Counted from the stretch's first letter, positions 53,616-62,911 are shown. The stretch is 64,000 nt of DNA from Micromonospora globbae (GCF_003610785.1 NZ_RAQQ01000006.1:124001-188000); one strand, 5' to 3'. The notes: generated by a model not told the origin, from the letters alone. Numbers and translations are program-made.

Positions 53616-54656
53616 TCAGCCGGGGCGGCCGAAGCTGTGGATCGGGCCGTCGTCGACCTTCTTCATCTTGACCGGCACTCCGGCCTGGGAGGCGTGCACC
53701 ACCCAGCCGCCACCGACGTACATGCCGACGTGGTGCAGGTCGCTGTAGTAGAAGACGAGGTCACCGGGGCGCAGGTCGCCGCGGCTCACGGTCTTGGTGA
53801 CCCGGCGCTGCTGGGCGGCGTTGTGGGGCAGCGAGACCCCGGCCTTGGCCCAGGCCGCGAGCACGAGGCCGGAGCAGTCGTACGAGTCGGGGCCGTCGGC
53901 GCCCCAGACGTAGGGCTTGCCGATCTGGGCGCAGGCGAACTTCACGGCCACGCCGGCGGCGCCACCCGGGTAGGTGGCCGGGCACGGGGCGGGTCGCAGC
54001 GGTCCGCCGCCGCCGTTGCCGTACACCTTGATCCGCAGCTTCTGCAGCCGGTCGATCTCGGCGTTGATCTGCTTCTTCTTGGCCGCGAGCTGGGCCTCGG
54101 TCCGGGTCAGCTGGGCCACCAGGGTGTCCAGCGGCTCCTTCTGCCGGACCAGCTCGTCGCGCAGCTGCGCGACCTGCTGGACGTCCTTCTGCTGCGTCTG
54201 GGCGAACCGGTCCAGCAGCTCCAGCTGGCCCATCAGCTCGCTGGGGCTCCGGCTGCCGAGCATGGCGTTCACCGTGGACAGGTTCTCGCCCTTGTACGCC
54301 CGCGCCGCGAGGGCGCCGACCTTGTCCATGGCCTGGTCGACCTGGACCTGGAGGGGCTTGATCCGCTTGGCCAGGGCGTCGGCCTGCTTGCGCTTGGCGG
54401 CCAGTTCCTGGCGGGTGGCGTTGTGCTTCTCGATGACCGGCTCGAGCTTGTTCCAGTCCTCGTCGATCTGCCGTTCGATCTCGGCGACCGACGGGTCGGC
54501 GTGCGCCGCGGTGACGCCGCCGGTCAGGACGACGGCGACGCCGACGAGGGCGGCGAGGGCGGTGGTGAAGCGGGACCAGCGTGGACGCGGCACACCCGTC
54601 GCACGGTCGGCACGCGCCGACCGGTTCGACGGAGGCCGCGGGGCATGGTGGGCCAC
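53616..54656 (-). CDS. Secreted NlpC/P60 peptidoglycan endopeptidase, coiled-coil (RipA/RpfB-neighbour type)
   Basis: 346 residues. Signal peptide near 25-52 (TTALAALVGVAVVLTGGVTA). Long coiled-coil region 55-210 (IERQIDEDWNKLEPVIEKHN and on). C-terminal NlpC/P60 domain with catalytic Cys in DSYDCSGLVLAAWAKAG and His in YYSDLHHVGMYVGGG, plus WVVHASQAG. Cleaves stem peptides of peptidoglycan, and the coiled coil probably gates activity. The leader contains a c-di-AMP riboswitch (54680-54812), linking expression to wall/osmotic state. GTG start at 54656. Paralog at 57140-58147. Confidence 0.93.
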   Translation of the reverse strand: MAHHAPRPPSNRSARADRATGVPRPRWSRFTTALAALVGVAVVLTGGVTAAHADPSVAEIERQIDEDWNKLEPVIEKHNATRQELAAKRKQADALAKRIKPLQVQVDQAMDKVGALAARAYKGENLSTVNAMLGSRSPSELMGQLELLDRFAQTQQKDVQQVAQLRDELVRQKEPLDTLVAQLTRTEAQLAAKKKQINAEIDRLQKLRIKVYGNGGGGPLRPAPCPATYPGGAAGVAVKFACAQIGKPYVWGADGPDSYDCSGLVLAAWAKAGVSLPHNAAQQRRVTKTVSRGDLRPGDLVFYYSDLHHVGMYVGGGWVVHASQAGVPVKMKKVDDGPIHSFGRPG

Positions 54657-54679
54657 CGGGCTCCGTACTCCTTCTTCCC

Positions 54680-54812
54680 TGACCGCCTACCGGGTTAGCT
54701 GACGGGTTCGGGCGGGAAGGGAGGCGCCCTACCGCATCGCTGCGGATTCACCCCGGAAACCTGGGTCCCCGGCTCGCTCCCGAGAGCGACTCGGCGGTGT
54801 CGGACCGTTACC
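54680..54812 (-). promoter_or_regulatory. c-di-AMP riboswitch (ydaO/yuaA class)
   Basis: On the minus strand, the class motifs occur in order: GGGGACCCAGGTTTCCGGGG, GTGAATCCGC, GTAGGGCGCC, CCCGAACCCGTCAGCTAACC and CGGTAGGCGGTCAG, then GAAGGAG near the start of the NlpC/P60 gene. These match the conserved core of ydaO riboswitches, which turn off cell-wall hydrolase and osmolyte genes when c-di-AMP is high. The 5' edge is approximate. Confidence 0.9.
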
Positions 54813-54851
54813 GCCCGGGTGGACGGACCTGCTGCCGGCCGACGATTGACC

Positions 54852-54881
54852 AGACTAGAGAGGCGCGTTATCGATTCGCAA
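54852..54881 (-). promoter_or_regulatory. Possible promoter ahead of the riboswitch
   Basis: -35-like TTGCGA (54881-54876) and -10-like TAGTCT (54857-54852) at 18-bp spacing, 40 bp upstream of the riboswitch core. Confidence 0.4.
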
Positions 54882-55045
54882 CCCGTCAGGCCGTGACACT
54901 CCGTACGCGGCACAGCCGACCGCACGCCCGGTGCGACGCCGTAGATTTTCTTCTTCAAACGTCGATAGATGGAAAGGTATTGACCTGAACGCAGCGTCGG
55001 AGCGAAGGTGGGCCCACCTGCACCCGTCCTTCACTGGGGGGTTCG

Positions 55046-57082
55046 ATGCACCGATCAGCCATGTCGAGAAGCCGGCGGGCGCTGCTCGCCGCCGCGGTGG
55101 TGGCCGCCGCCGCGGCCGTACCGCTCACCGGCGGCCCGGCCGGCGCCGCGCCACCCGCCGGGGCCGCTCCCGTCGACGACCGGCAGCAGCAGTACGCCGC
55201 CGCGGCGGCCGAATACGGCGTACCCGAGAGCGTCCTGCTGGGCGTGTCCTACCTGGAGTCCAGGTGGGACACCCACGCCGGCGCGCCCAGCACCAGCGGC
55301 GGCTACGGCCCGCTGCACCTCACCGACGCCGCCCACGTCGCGGCGCTGCCCGCCAGCCACCACGTGGACGAGGGCGAGGACCCGCGCGGCGACACGTCCC
55401 GCCCGATGACGGTCACCACGCCCGCCGCCGCCCCGGCGGCCGACGGGCCGGACGCCGCGTCACTGCGGACCATCCAGGCCGCCGCCACGCTCACCGGCGC
55501 CGACGTCGAGGCCCTGCGCTCCGACCCGGCCACGAACATCCGCGGCGGGGCGGCGCTGCTCGCCGCGTACCAGAGGGAGCTGGGCGGACCCGTCGGCGCC
55601 GGGACCGACCCGGGCGCCTGGTACGGGGCGGTGGCCCGCTACTCGGGCGCCGACACCGAGGAGACCGCGGCCGCGTTCGCCGACGAGGTGTACGCGCAGA
55701 TCCGTGAGGGCGCGAGCCGGCGGACCGACGACGGCCACCAGGTGACCCTGGCCGCGCGGGCGGTGAGCCCGCGGGAGGACGCCCTGCACCGGCTCGGGCT
55801 GCGCCGCGCGGAGCGGCCCGACGGGCTGGAGTGCCCGGTCGGCCTCGGGTGCGAGTGGATCCCGGCGCCGTACGAGCAGTACGGCCCGGGCGCCGGTGAC
55901 TACGGCAACCACGACCTGGGCAACCGGCCGGCCCAGCAGAAGATCGAGTACATCGTCATCCACGACACGGAGGGCTACTACGGCCCCAGCGTCGGCCTCG
56001 TGCAGCAGGCCGACTACCTCGGCTGGCACTACACGCTGCGCTCGGTCGACGGCCACGTCGCCCAGCACATCAAGGCCAAGGACGTCGGCTGGCAGGCCGG
56101 CAACTGGTACGTCAACGCGAAGTCCATCGGCATCGAGCACGAGGGCTTCGCCGGGCACGGCACCTGGTACACCGAGGCGATGTACCGCACCTCGGCCAAG
56201 CTGGTCCGGTACCTCGCGCACAAGTTCAACATCCCGCTGGACCGCCAGCACATCATCGGGCACGACAACGTCCCCGGCACGGTGGCGTCGACGGTGGCCG
56301 GCATGCACTGGGACCCGGGCCCGTACTGGGACTGGTCGCACTACTTCGACCTGCTCAAGGCGCCGTTCCGGACCACCGGCACGAAGCGGACCGGCCTCGT
56401 CACCATCGACCCGGACTTCGCCGCCAACCGGCCAGCCTTCTACGGCTGCAACCAGCAGCCGCCGGGCGTGCCGGACCCGCCGCCGCCGGCCGAGCCCTGC
56501 CCGCTGCGCGGATCCTCCGCCGTGATCCTGCACAGCGCGCCGAGCCACGACGCGCCGCTGGTGAACGACCTCGGCGAGCGCCCGGACGGGTCGCCGGACA
56601 CGATGTACATCTCCGACCACGGCGCCCGCGCCTCCGCCGGGCAGACGTACGCGGTGGCCGAGGTACGCGGCGACTGGACGGCCATCTGGTACCTCGGGCA
56701 GAAGGCGTGGTTCCACAACCCGCCCTCGGCGCCGACGGCGAAGTGGGCCACCGGGTTCGTGGTGACGCCGAAGCCGGGTAAGGCGACGATCCCCGTCTAC
56801 GGCCGGGCGTACCCCGAGCAGGACGCGTACCCGTCCGGCGTGCCGTACCAGACGATCTCTCCGTTGCAGTACACGTTCCCCGCCGGCCAGCGGTACGCCG
56901 TCGGCGGCATCCTGCCGAGCGAGTACTACCGTGCCGTCACGTTCGACGGCTCGTCCCCCGGCGACTGGACGGTCGTGCGGGGTGACCTGCGGTACGTCCA
57001 GGTCCAGTTCGGCCACCGCATCATGTACGTCAACCTCGACGACGTGCTGGTGCTCCCGTCACCGGTGGGCGCCCCCCGGTAG
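55046..57082 (+). CDS. Secreted amidase with N-terminal transglycosylase-like domain
   Basis: 678 residues. Signal peptide near 8-35 (ALLAAAVVAAAAAVPLTGGP). Residues 48-220 resemble a lytic-transglycosylase (SLT/goose-lysozyme) fold, with a Glu in LLGVSYLESRWD and repeats of GGYGPLHL and GGAALLAAYQREL. Residues 300-445 form an Amidase_2 domain: IEYIVIHDTEGYYGPSV (zinc His), KSIGIEHEGFAG and HIIGHDNVPGTVAS (second His). A C-terminal beta-rich region (490-670) with two SH3-like segments follows. Thus a possibly bifunctional wall hydrolase. ATG behind GGGGGG. Confidence 0.88.
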   Translation: MHRSAMSRSRRALLAAAVVAAAAAVPLTGGPAGAAPPAGAAPVDDRQQQYAAAAAEYGVPESVLLGVSYLESRWDTHAGAPSTSGGYGPLHLTDAAHVAALPASHHVDEGEDPRGDTSRPMTVTTPAAAPAADGPDAASLRTIQAAATLTGADVEALRSDPATNIRGGAALLAAYQRELGGPVGAGTDPGAWYGAVARYSGADTEETAAAFADEVYAQIREGASRRTDDGHQVTLAARAVSPREDALHRLGLRRAERPDGLECPVGLGCEWIPAPYEQYGPGAGDYGNHDLGNRPAQQKIEYIVIHDTEGYYGPSVGLVQQADYLGWHYTLRSVDGHVAQHIKAKDVGWQAGNWYVNAKSIGIEHEGFAGHGTWYTEAMYRTSAKLVRYLAHKFNIPLDRQHIIGHDNVPGTVASTVAGMHWDPGPYWDWSHYFDLLKAPFRTTGTKRTGLVTIDPDFAANRPAFYGCNQQPPGVPDPPPPAEPCPLRGSSAVILHSAPSHDAPLVNDLGERPDGSPDTMYISDHGARASAGQTYAVAEVRGDWTAIWYLGQKAWFHNPPSAPTAKWATGFVVTPKPGKATIPVYGRAYPEQDAYPSGVPYQTISPLQYTFPAGQRYAVGGILPSEYYRAVTFDGSSPGDWTVVRGDLRYVQVQFGHRIMYVNLDDVLVLPSPVGAPR

Positions 57083-57091
57083 CACGAAACG

Positions 57092-57125
57092 CGAGGGCCC
57101 CCGGCCGGTCGGCCGGGGGCCCTCG
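57092..57125. terminator. Terminator between amidase and second NlpC/P60 gene
   Basis: Perfect 16-bp inverted repeat CGAGGGCCCCCGGCCG / CGGCCGGGGGCCCTCG with a 2-nt loop, flanked by CACGA..TCGTG. Confidence 0.9.
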
Positions 57126-57139
57126 TCGTGGGCGGCGGG

Positions 57140-58147
57140 TCAGCCGGGTCGGCGGAAACCGGCGACCGGCATGTTGTTGATGCTCGCCACCTGGACCGGT
57201 TTGCCGGCCCGTGGCGCGTGCACCATCTGGTCGTTGCCGAGGTAGAGGCCCACATGGTGCAGGTCGCTGAAGAAGAAGACGAGGTCACCGGGGCGCGCCT
57301 CGGAGCGCGGGATGGCCCTGCCCTCGTTCCACTGTGCACCCGTGAAGTGGGTCAGGCTGATCCCGGCGGCCTTGTACGCGTACTGGGTCAGGCCGGAGCA
57401 GTCGAACGCGTCCGGGCCGGTGGCGCCCCAGACGTACGGGTCGCCGACCTGCTTGCAGGCCGTCTTGATGGCGATGTTCGCGGCACTGCTGACCACACCC
57501 CGGACCGTCGGGCACCCGGACACCTTGACCACGGTCTTCGGCAGCGACGCCTGGAGCCGCTTGATCTCGGCGTCGATGTGCTTCTTCTTCGCGGCCAGGT
57601 CGTTCTTCTGCTTGGTCTGGGTGGCGATCAGGGCGTCCAGCTTCTGCTTCTCCGCATCGTACTTGGCGCGGACCTTCAGAATGCTCTCGACCTGCCGGCG
57701 CTCCTGCTTGGCCAGCCGGTCCAGAATGGTGAGCTGCTCGGTGAGGGTGTCGGGCTTGGCGCTGACCAGCAGCGCACCGATCTCCTGCGAGGGGCCGGTG
57801 ATGTAGTAGCGGGAGGCGAGGTCGCCCACCCGGGTCATCGCCAGCTCGCTCTGCAGAGCCAACGGCTCGATCTTCTTCTGGAGGTTGTCCGACTTCTTCT
57901 GGTTGACCTTCAGTTGCGCCCGCACCTTGTTGTACTGCTCGATCGTGGGTTCGAGCTGCTCCCACTGCTTGTCGATCTGCTTCTCGATCTCCTCGACCGA
58001 CGGGGCGGCGTGTGCCGGCGCGGCGAGCAGACCGGCGCCGACGGCCGCGACGGCGGCCAGGGTGAGCAGGCGACGGGCGGCCCGGCGCAGGCCACCCGGA
58101 CGAGCGGAACGTCCCGGTGCGTGACGATGAGGGGGCATGGTTGCCAC
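57140..58147 (-). CDS. Secreted NlpC/P60 endopeptidase, coiled-coil (paralog of 53616 gene)
   Basis: 335 residues with GTG 58147 as start: AAGGAG lies nine bases ahead, while ATG 58138 has none. Signal peptide RRLLTLAAVAAVGAGLLAAP; coiled coil VEEIEKQIDKQWEQLEPTIE onward; NlpC/P60 with GPDAFDCSGLTQYAYKAAG and FFSDLHHVGLYLGND and MVHAPRAG. Paralog of the gene at 53616, sharing the PSVEEIE..QID start after the signal peptide. No riboswitch is seen here, but the ribosome site and start are enclosed by a 6-bp inverted repeat (58139-58169). Convergent with the amidase gene. Confidence 0.92.
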   Translation of the reverse strand: MATMPPHRHAPGRSARPGGLRRAARRLLTLAAVAAVGAGLLAAPAHAAPSVEEIEKQIDKQWEQLEPTIEQYNKVRAQLKVNQKKSDNLQKKIEPLALQSELAMTRVGDLASRYYITGPSQEIGALLVSAKPDTLTEQLTILDRLAKQERRQVESILKVRAKYDAEKQKLDALIATQTKQKNDLAAKKKHIDAEIKRLQASLPKTVVKVSGCPTVRGVVSSAANIAIKTACKQVGDPYVWGATGPDAFDCSGLTQYAYKAAGISLTHFTGAQWNEGRAIPRSEARPGDLVFFFSDLHHVGLYLGNDQMVHAPRAGKPVQVASINNMPVAGFRRPG

Positions 58148-58346
58148 CGGCACCGACTCCTTTGCAACCGACCGCCGGGCGCCTCGCAGAGGGGAAGAGG
58201 GGCGAGGGCAGACGACCCTCAGCGGTCGGTGCCCCACGATAGGGAAGCGCCGGAGCGGAATCAAGGCGGCCCAGCGCGTCGTGACCCCCGTGCGACGGCA
58301 CGCCTACGAACGGTGTCCGATGGCCGCGTGCCGCTACCGTCGGCTC

Positions 58347-59027
58347 ATGGCGGATCTCACGCTCGCGCACGAACTCGCCCTCCTCGGCTACGACGACGCC
58401 GGCGTCAACCGGCTCGGCGCCCCCCATCTCGGCTTCGGTCTCGCCGGTGCCCTGCTCCTCGAACTCGCGCTCGCCGGACGGGTCACCGTCGCCGACGGCC
58501 GGCTCGTGGTGACCGGCACGGACCCGCTCGGCACGCCGCTGCTGGACGACGCGCTCGCCCGGATCGCCACCGACCCCAAGCGTCGCCGGCCCCGGGACTG
58601 GGTCCGGCTGCTCGCCAAGGATCTGCCGGACCGGGTGCTGGACGGGCTGGTCGAGGCGGGCGTGCTGCGCCGCGAGTCCGACCGCGTGCTGTGGGTCTTC
58701 CCGCGTACCCGCTATCCCTCGCCGACGGGCGCGGAGCCGGTCGTGGAGACCCAGGCCCGGCAGCGGATGCTCGCCGCCGTGTCTTCGGACGGGCCGGTGG
58801 AGCCCCGTACCGCCGCGTTGGTCAGCCTCACCCGGGCCGTGGGTCTGGACCGCAAGCTCTTCCGCGACCTGCCGCGGTCGCAGGTCAAGCGGCGGCTCGC
58901 GGAGATCTCCGAGGGGAGTTGGGCGTCCGAGGCCACGAAGCGGGCGATCGCGGACACGCAGGCCGCGGTGATCGCGGCCACGACGGCCGCCAGCACGGCG
59001 GCCATCATGACCACCACGACCGCCTGA
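58347..59027 (+). CDS. GPP34 (GOLPH3-like) family protein
   Basis: 226 residues, helical. Starts MADLTLAHELALLGYDDAGV; LLLELALAGRVTVADGRLVV near 40-60 is the GPP34 hallmark, then WVRLLAKDLPDRVLDGLVEA. In eukaryotes GOLPH3 binds PtdIns4P; the bacterial role is unknown, but actinobacteria have many copies. C-terminus is Ala/Thr-rich. ATG at 58347. Confidence 0.88.
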   Translation: MADLTLAHELALLGYDDAGVNRLGAPHLGFGLAGALLLELALAGRVTVADGRLVVTGTDPLGTPLLDDALARIATDPKRRRPRDWVRLLAKDLPDRVLDGLVEAGVLRRESDRVLWVFPRTRYPSPTGAEPVVETQARQRMLAAVSSDGPVEPRTAALVSLTRAVGLDRKLFRDLPRSQVKRRLAEISEGSWASEATKRAIADTQAAVIAATTAASTAAIMTTTTA

Positions 59028-59040
59028 GCGCACGACGCGG

Positions 59041-59069
59041 GACGGCGGTGGTCAGGTGCCACCGCCGTC
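59041..59069. terminator. Terminator between GPP34 gene and etfD-like gene
   Basis: Perfect 11-bp inverted repeat GACGGCGGTGG / CCACCGCCGTC with a 7-nt loop between convergent genes. Confidence 0.85.
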
Positions 59070-59097
59070 GCGCACAGGCTCCCGCGGGCGTACGCGG

Positions 59098-61296
59098 TCA
59101 GCCGGCGACCGGCTCGGCCTCCTTGTCGCCCTGCGCCTGCTCGGGCTTCACCGACCGCAGCAGGACGCTCGCCACGTCGACCACCTCGACCTGCTCGCCG
59201 GCGCCCTTGCCGTTGACGCCGTCGTTGAGCATCGTCGAGCAGAACGGGCAGCCGACCGCCACCGTCTTCGCGCCGGTGGCCATGGCCTCCTCGACGCGCT
59301 CGACGTTGATGCGCTTGCCGATCTTCTCCTCCATCCACATGCGGGCACCGCCGGCGCCGCAGCAGAAGGAGCGCTCGCTGTTGCGCGGCATCTCCGTGAG
59401 TTCGCCCTCGATGGCGGTGCCCAGCACCTCACGCGGAGGGGCGAAGACCCGGTTGTGCCGGCCCAGGTAGCAGGGGTCGTGGTAGGTGACGCCGCCGTCG
59501 ACGGGCTGTACAGGGGTGAGCTTGCCGGTGGCCACGAGGTGGGCGAGCAGCTGGGTGTGGTGCACGACCTCGAACTCGCCGCCGAGCTGGCCGTACTCGT
59601 TGCCGAGGGTGTTGAAGCAGTGCGGGCAGGTGGCGACGATCTTGCGCTTGCTCTTCTCCCGCCCCTCGAACGCCTCGTTCAGGGTCTCCACGTTCTGCTG
59701 GGCGAGCATCTGGAAGACGAACTCGTTGCCGATCCGGCGGGCCGGGTCGCCCGAGCAGGTCTCGCCCTCGCCCAGGATGGCGAACTTCACGCCGGCCTCG
59801 TGCAGCAGGGTGGCGACGGCGCGGGTGGTCTTCTTCGCCCGGTCCTCGAACGCGCCGGCGCAACCGACCCAGAAGAGGTACTCGAAGTCGTCCACCTCGC
59901 CGACCCGCGGCACCTCGAAGTCCAGGCCCTTGGTCCAGTCCTCGCGGGTGTTCTGCGGTGCGCCCCACGGGTTGCCCTTGTTCTCCAGGTTGCGCAGCAT
60001 GACGCCGGCCTCGGACGGGAAGCTCGACTCGATGAGCACCTGGTACCGGCGCATGTCGACGATGTGGTCGACGTGCTCGATGTCGACCGGGCACTGCTCG
60101 ACGCAGGCGCCGCAGGTGGTGCAGGACCAGAGCACGTCGGGGTCGATGACCCCGCCCTCCTCGGCGGTGCCGACCAGCGGACGGTCGCCCTCGGCGAGGG
60201 CCAGCACGTCGACGTGGGCGAGCTGCGCCTCGGTGGCCTTCTCCTCGCCGGTGAGGTCCTTGCCGCCGCCGGCCAGCAGGTAGGGCGCCTTGGCGTACGC
60301 GTGGTCGCGCAGGCTCAGCACGAGCAGCTTCGGCGACAGCGGCTTGCCGGTGTTCCAGGCCGGGCACTGCGACTGGCAGCGGCCGCACTCCGTGCAGGTG
60401 CTGAAGTCGAGCAGGCCCTTCCAGGTGAACTGCTCCACCTGGGCCACCCCGAACTGGTCCTTCTCGGGGTCGGCCTCCTCGAAGTCGAGCGGCTTGCCGT
60501 TGCTCGTCATCGGGCGCAGGGCGCCGAGGCCGGAACCGGCGGCCTTGGCCGGCTCGCGCTTGAAGAAGATGTTGGGGAACGCGAGGAAGCGGTGCCAGGC
60601 CACGCCCATCGTGACGTTCAGCGAGATCACGATGAGCCAGGTCATCGAGATCACGATCTTGACGAGGGCGGAGACGTTGACGCCGGCCTCCCAGGCCGGG
60701 AGGGCGTTGCCGATCGCGTGGCTGACCGGGGTGGCCCACACGGGGTACGCGAAGTGGTCCGTGGCGACCTTGAACCCGCGGATCAGGAAGCCGAAGATCA
60801 GCACGAGCAGCACGACCCACTCGACGAAGTAGCCCTGCCACATCGTCGAGCCGGTGAACCGGGAGCGGCCGCCCGGCCGGTTGGGCCGGTTACGCAGCCG
60901 GATCGCCATCAGGACGAGGATCCCGGCAAGGCCCAACACGCCGATGATCTCGGTGGCCAGGCCGAAGATCGTCCAGTGCCCGATGATCGGCAGTTCGCCG
61001 TCGACGGCGACCACCTCGAAGTACGCCTCCAGCACCAGCAGCGACAGCACGATGAACGCGACCATCACGAACCAGTGCGCGGCGCCCACCACGCTCCACT
61101 TGAGCATGCGGGTGTGGCCGGCGGTCTCCACCAGCATGGTCCGGGTGCGGGTGGCCTTGTCGGTGAACCGCTCAGGAGCGGGTTGACCGAGCCGGATGAC
61201 TGCCACCATCTTCAGGACCGCGCGTACCGCAAGCCCCACCGCCACGGCGGTGATGGCGGCCGCGAGGATCGTGGTGACGATCTGGACGCTGCCCAT
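59098..61296 (-). CDS. Membrane Fe-S oxidoreductase, EtfD-like (ETF:menaquinone)
   Basis: 732 residues. N-terminal NarI-like part with about five to six membrane helices (1-225), including WFVMVAFIVLSLLVLEAYFE. Two 4Fe-4S motifs CTECGRCQSQCPAW and CTTCGACVEQCPVD are near 295 and 395. Two CCG domains, as in heterodisulfide reductase HdrB/GlpC, follow: CPHCFNTLGNEYG, HDPCYLGRHN and SFCCGAGGARMW, GCPFCSTML. Matches mycobacterial Rv0338c (EtfD), which passes electrons from EtfBA to menaquinone during fatty acid oxidation. ATG behind GGGAGG; a palindrome shared with the fadE gene lies 152 bp upstream. Confidence 0.88.
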   Translation of the reverse strand: MGSVQIVTTILAAAITAVAVGLAVRAVLKMVAVIRLGQPAPERFTDKATRTRTMLVETAGHTRMLKWSVVGAAHWFVMVAFIVLSLLVLEAYFEVVAVDGELPIIGHWTIFGLATEIIGVLGLAGILVLMAIRLRNRPNRPGGRSRFTGSTMWQGYFVEWVVLLVLIFGFLIRGFKVATDHFAYPVWATPVSHAIGNALPAWEAGVNVSALVKIVISMTWLIVISLNVTMGVAWHRFLAFPNIFFKREPAKAAGSGLGALRPMTSNGKPLDFEEADPEKDQFGVAQVEQFTWKGLLDFSTCTECGRCQSQCPAWNTGKPLSPKLLVLSLRDHAYAKAPYLLAGGGKDLTGEEKATEAQLAHVDVLALAEGDRPLVGTAEEGGVIDPDVLWSCTTCGACVEQCPVDIEHVDHIVDMRRYQVLIESSFPSEAGVMLRNLENKGNPWGAPQNTREDWTKGLDFEVPRVGEVDDFEYLFWVGCAGAFEDRAKKTTRAVATLLHEAGVKFAILGEGETCSGDPARRIGNEFVFQMLAQQNVETLNEAFEGREKSKRKIVATCPHCFNTLGNEYGQLGGEFEVVHHTQLLAHLVATGKLTPVQPVDGGVTYHDPCYLGRHNRVFAPPREVLGTAIEGELTEMPRNSERSFCCGAGGARMWMEEKIGKRINVERVEEAMATGAKTVAVGCPFCSTMLNDGVNGKGAGEQVEVVDVASVLLRSVKPEQAQGDKEAEPVAG

Positions 61297-61447
61297 CGAG
61301 TTGGCCTCCCGGTCTGCTGCCTGTCGAGCGGCTCGGCGACCGGTGCCCGGGACGGGACGCGATCGGCGAGCCGCCGCTGCCACACCCTCGACCCGACCGG
61401 TCGATGACCGCGCTCCGCTCGGTCATGCAGTGCAGCCTACGCGCAAG

Positions 61448-61463
61448 GTTACCCAGCAGTAAC
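61448..61463. promoter_or_regulatory. Palindrome GTTACTGCTGGGTAAC upstream of etfD-like gene
   Basis: On the minus strand it differs in only two of 16 positions from GTTACTGATCGGTAAC upstream of the FadE5-like gene (33882-33867). Both keep GTTACTG and GGTAAC arms. Located in the 322-bp gap between crgA and the etfD-like gene. Confidence 0.6.
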
Positions 61464-61511
61464 GTGAGTCTTCTCGCACCCGGGCCGCGCCGCCCTGCGC
61501 ACACCATAGGG

Positions 61512-61540
61512 GCCCCCGCCCGGATCCGCCGGACGGGGGC
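61512..61540 (-). terminator. Terminator downstream of crgA
   Basis: GCCCCCG..CCGG pairs with CCGG..CGGGGGC around an AT-free core, 79 bp past the crgA stop on the minus strand. Confidence 0.65.
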
Positions 61541-61618
61541 GACGTCGAGTGAGGTGGATCCGCTCCGCGGGGCGTCCCGGGCCGGGTCCGCCCCCGGTGC
61601 GACGGGGACGCCGCGGGG

Positions 61619-61882
61619 TCAGCGCCAGCGGGAGAGCAGGATCAGGGAGGCGACCATCGCGCCGAAGCCCACCGCGAGGTTCCAGTAACCCCACGACATG
61701 ACCGGGTACGCCTGCTCGGAGAGGTAGTAGACCACCAACCAGCCGATGCCGGCGACGATGAGCGCGACCGCCGTGATGGGCAGCCAGACCGGGCTAGGCT
61801 TACGCGTCGCCGCCGTCGCCGTCGGGCGCACGTCCGTCGGCGGGGTGTACACCTTCTTCTTGCGGACCTGAGACTTGGGCAC
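61619..61882 (-). CDS. crgA: Cell division protein CrgA
   Basis: 87 residues. Opens MPKSQVRKKKVYTPPTDVRP, the diagnostic CrgA start. Two membrane helices follow (PITAVALIVAGIGWLVVYYL and WNLAVGFGAMVASLILLSRW). CrgA recruits FtsI and other wall-synthesis proteins to the septum and restrains FtsZ in sporulating actinomycetes. The conserved synteny with DUF881 and class E sortase genes is retained. Confidence 0.97.
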   Translation of the reverse strand: MPKSQVRKKKVYTPPTDVRPTATAATRKPSPVWLPITAVALIVAGIGWLVVYYLSEQAYPVMSWGYWNLAVGFGAMVASLILLSRWR

Positions 61883-62104
61883 GACGCTCTCCAGAGGGGG
61901 ATATTACGACCTCGTCCGGCCTGTCAACCGGGCGCGGGGGCGACGGTCCATGGCCAATAATGTTCGACAGCTAGCGTAGTCCGGAAGACGCGCCCAGGCC
62001 ACGAATGGGGTCAGGCGGATGCGCGGAGTGACCAGAATAGGTGGGTTGTCACGGGTCCACCTCCGGCCGGGAAGCCGGCGGGGTACGACGGGAAGGAACG
62101 CTCG

Positions 62105-62911
62105 GTGGAGTACACATCCGGCGCGGCCTCCTGGCAGAAGGTGCTCCGGCGCGCCGTCGCCGGGCTGCTGCCACGGCGACGGCGGCAACGACGGCCGGGC
62201 TGGTCTATCGGGGTGCCCGTGATCGCCGCCGCGGCCGGACTCCTCTTCACGACGACCGCCACCACGGCGGGCGGCACCGCCCTGCGAGAGGACCGGCGCC
62301 CCCAGCTCACGCAGTTGATCGAGGAGCGCCGCCAGCAGGTGACCGCCAGCGAGCAGCGCGCCGCGGAGCTGCGCCAGGACGTCGAGGAGCACACCGCCGC
62401 GCTCGCCGAGCAGGACGGCCCGATCAAGGCACAGCAGGAGCGGGCCGTCGCCAGCCGGGAGGCGGCCGGGTTCACCGCGCTCACCGGGCCGGGGATCACC
62501 GTCGAACTCAACGACGCGCCCCCGCGCAAGGACGAGCGCCTGCCGGAGGGGGTCACCAACGACGACCTGGTGGTCCACCAGGGCGACGTGCAGGCGGTCG
62601 TGAACGCGCTCTGGGCCGGCGGCGCCGAGGCCATGTCGATCATGGATGTCCGCGTACTGGCCACCAGCGCCGTACGCTGCGTCGGTAACACCCTGCTGCT
62701 GCACGGCCGGGTGTACTCCCCACCGTTCAAGATCGTAGCAATCGGCGATCCGGCCGCCATGCAACGGGCTCTCGCCGAGTCCGAGGGAGTCCGGTGGTTC
62801 AAGGCCGCGGTCGACGACTACCAGCTCGGTTACCGGGAGTCCGTCTCCACGGTGACCGTGCCGGCCTTCGAGGACTCGACCGCGCTGCGCTCGGCCAAGG
62901 TGCTCGGGTGA
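62105..62911 (+). CDS. DUF881 family membrane-anchored protein
   Basis: 268 residues. A basic N-terminus with one helix ([20 protein letters not shown]) is followed by a coiled coil ([20 protein letters not shown]) and the DUF881 core: [33 protein letters not shown] and [20 protein letters not shown]. Function unknown; genes of this family sit in the crgA region and near division genes. GTG behind GGAAGG. GTGA overlap with the next gene. Confidence 0.9.
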   Translation: MEYTSGAASWQKVLRRAVAGLLPRRRRQRRPGWSIGVPVIAAAAGLLFTTTATTAGGTALREDRRPQLTQLIEERRQQVTASEQRAAELRQDVEEHTAALAEQDGPIKAQQERAVASREAAGFTALTGPGITVELNDAPPRKDERLPEGVTNDDLVVHQGDVQAVVNALWAGGAEAMSIMDVRVLATSAVRCVGNTLLLHGRVYSPPFKIVAIGDPAAMQRALAESEGVRWFKAAVDDYQLGYRESVSTVTVPAFEDSTALRSAKVLG

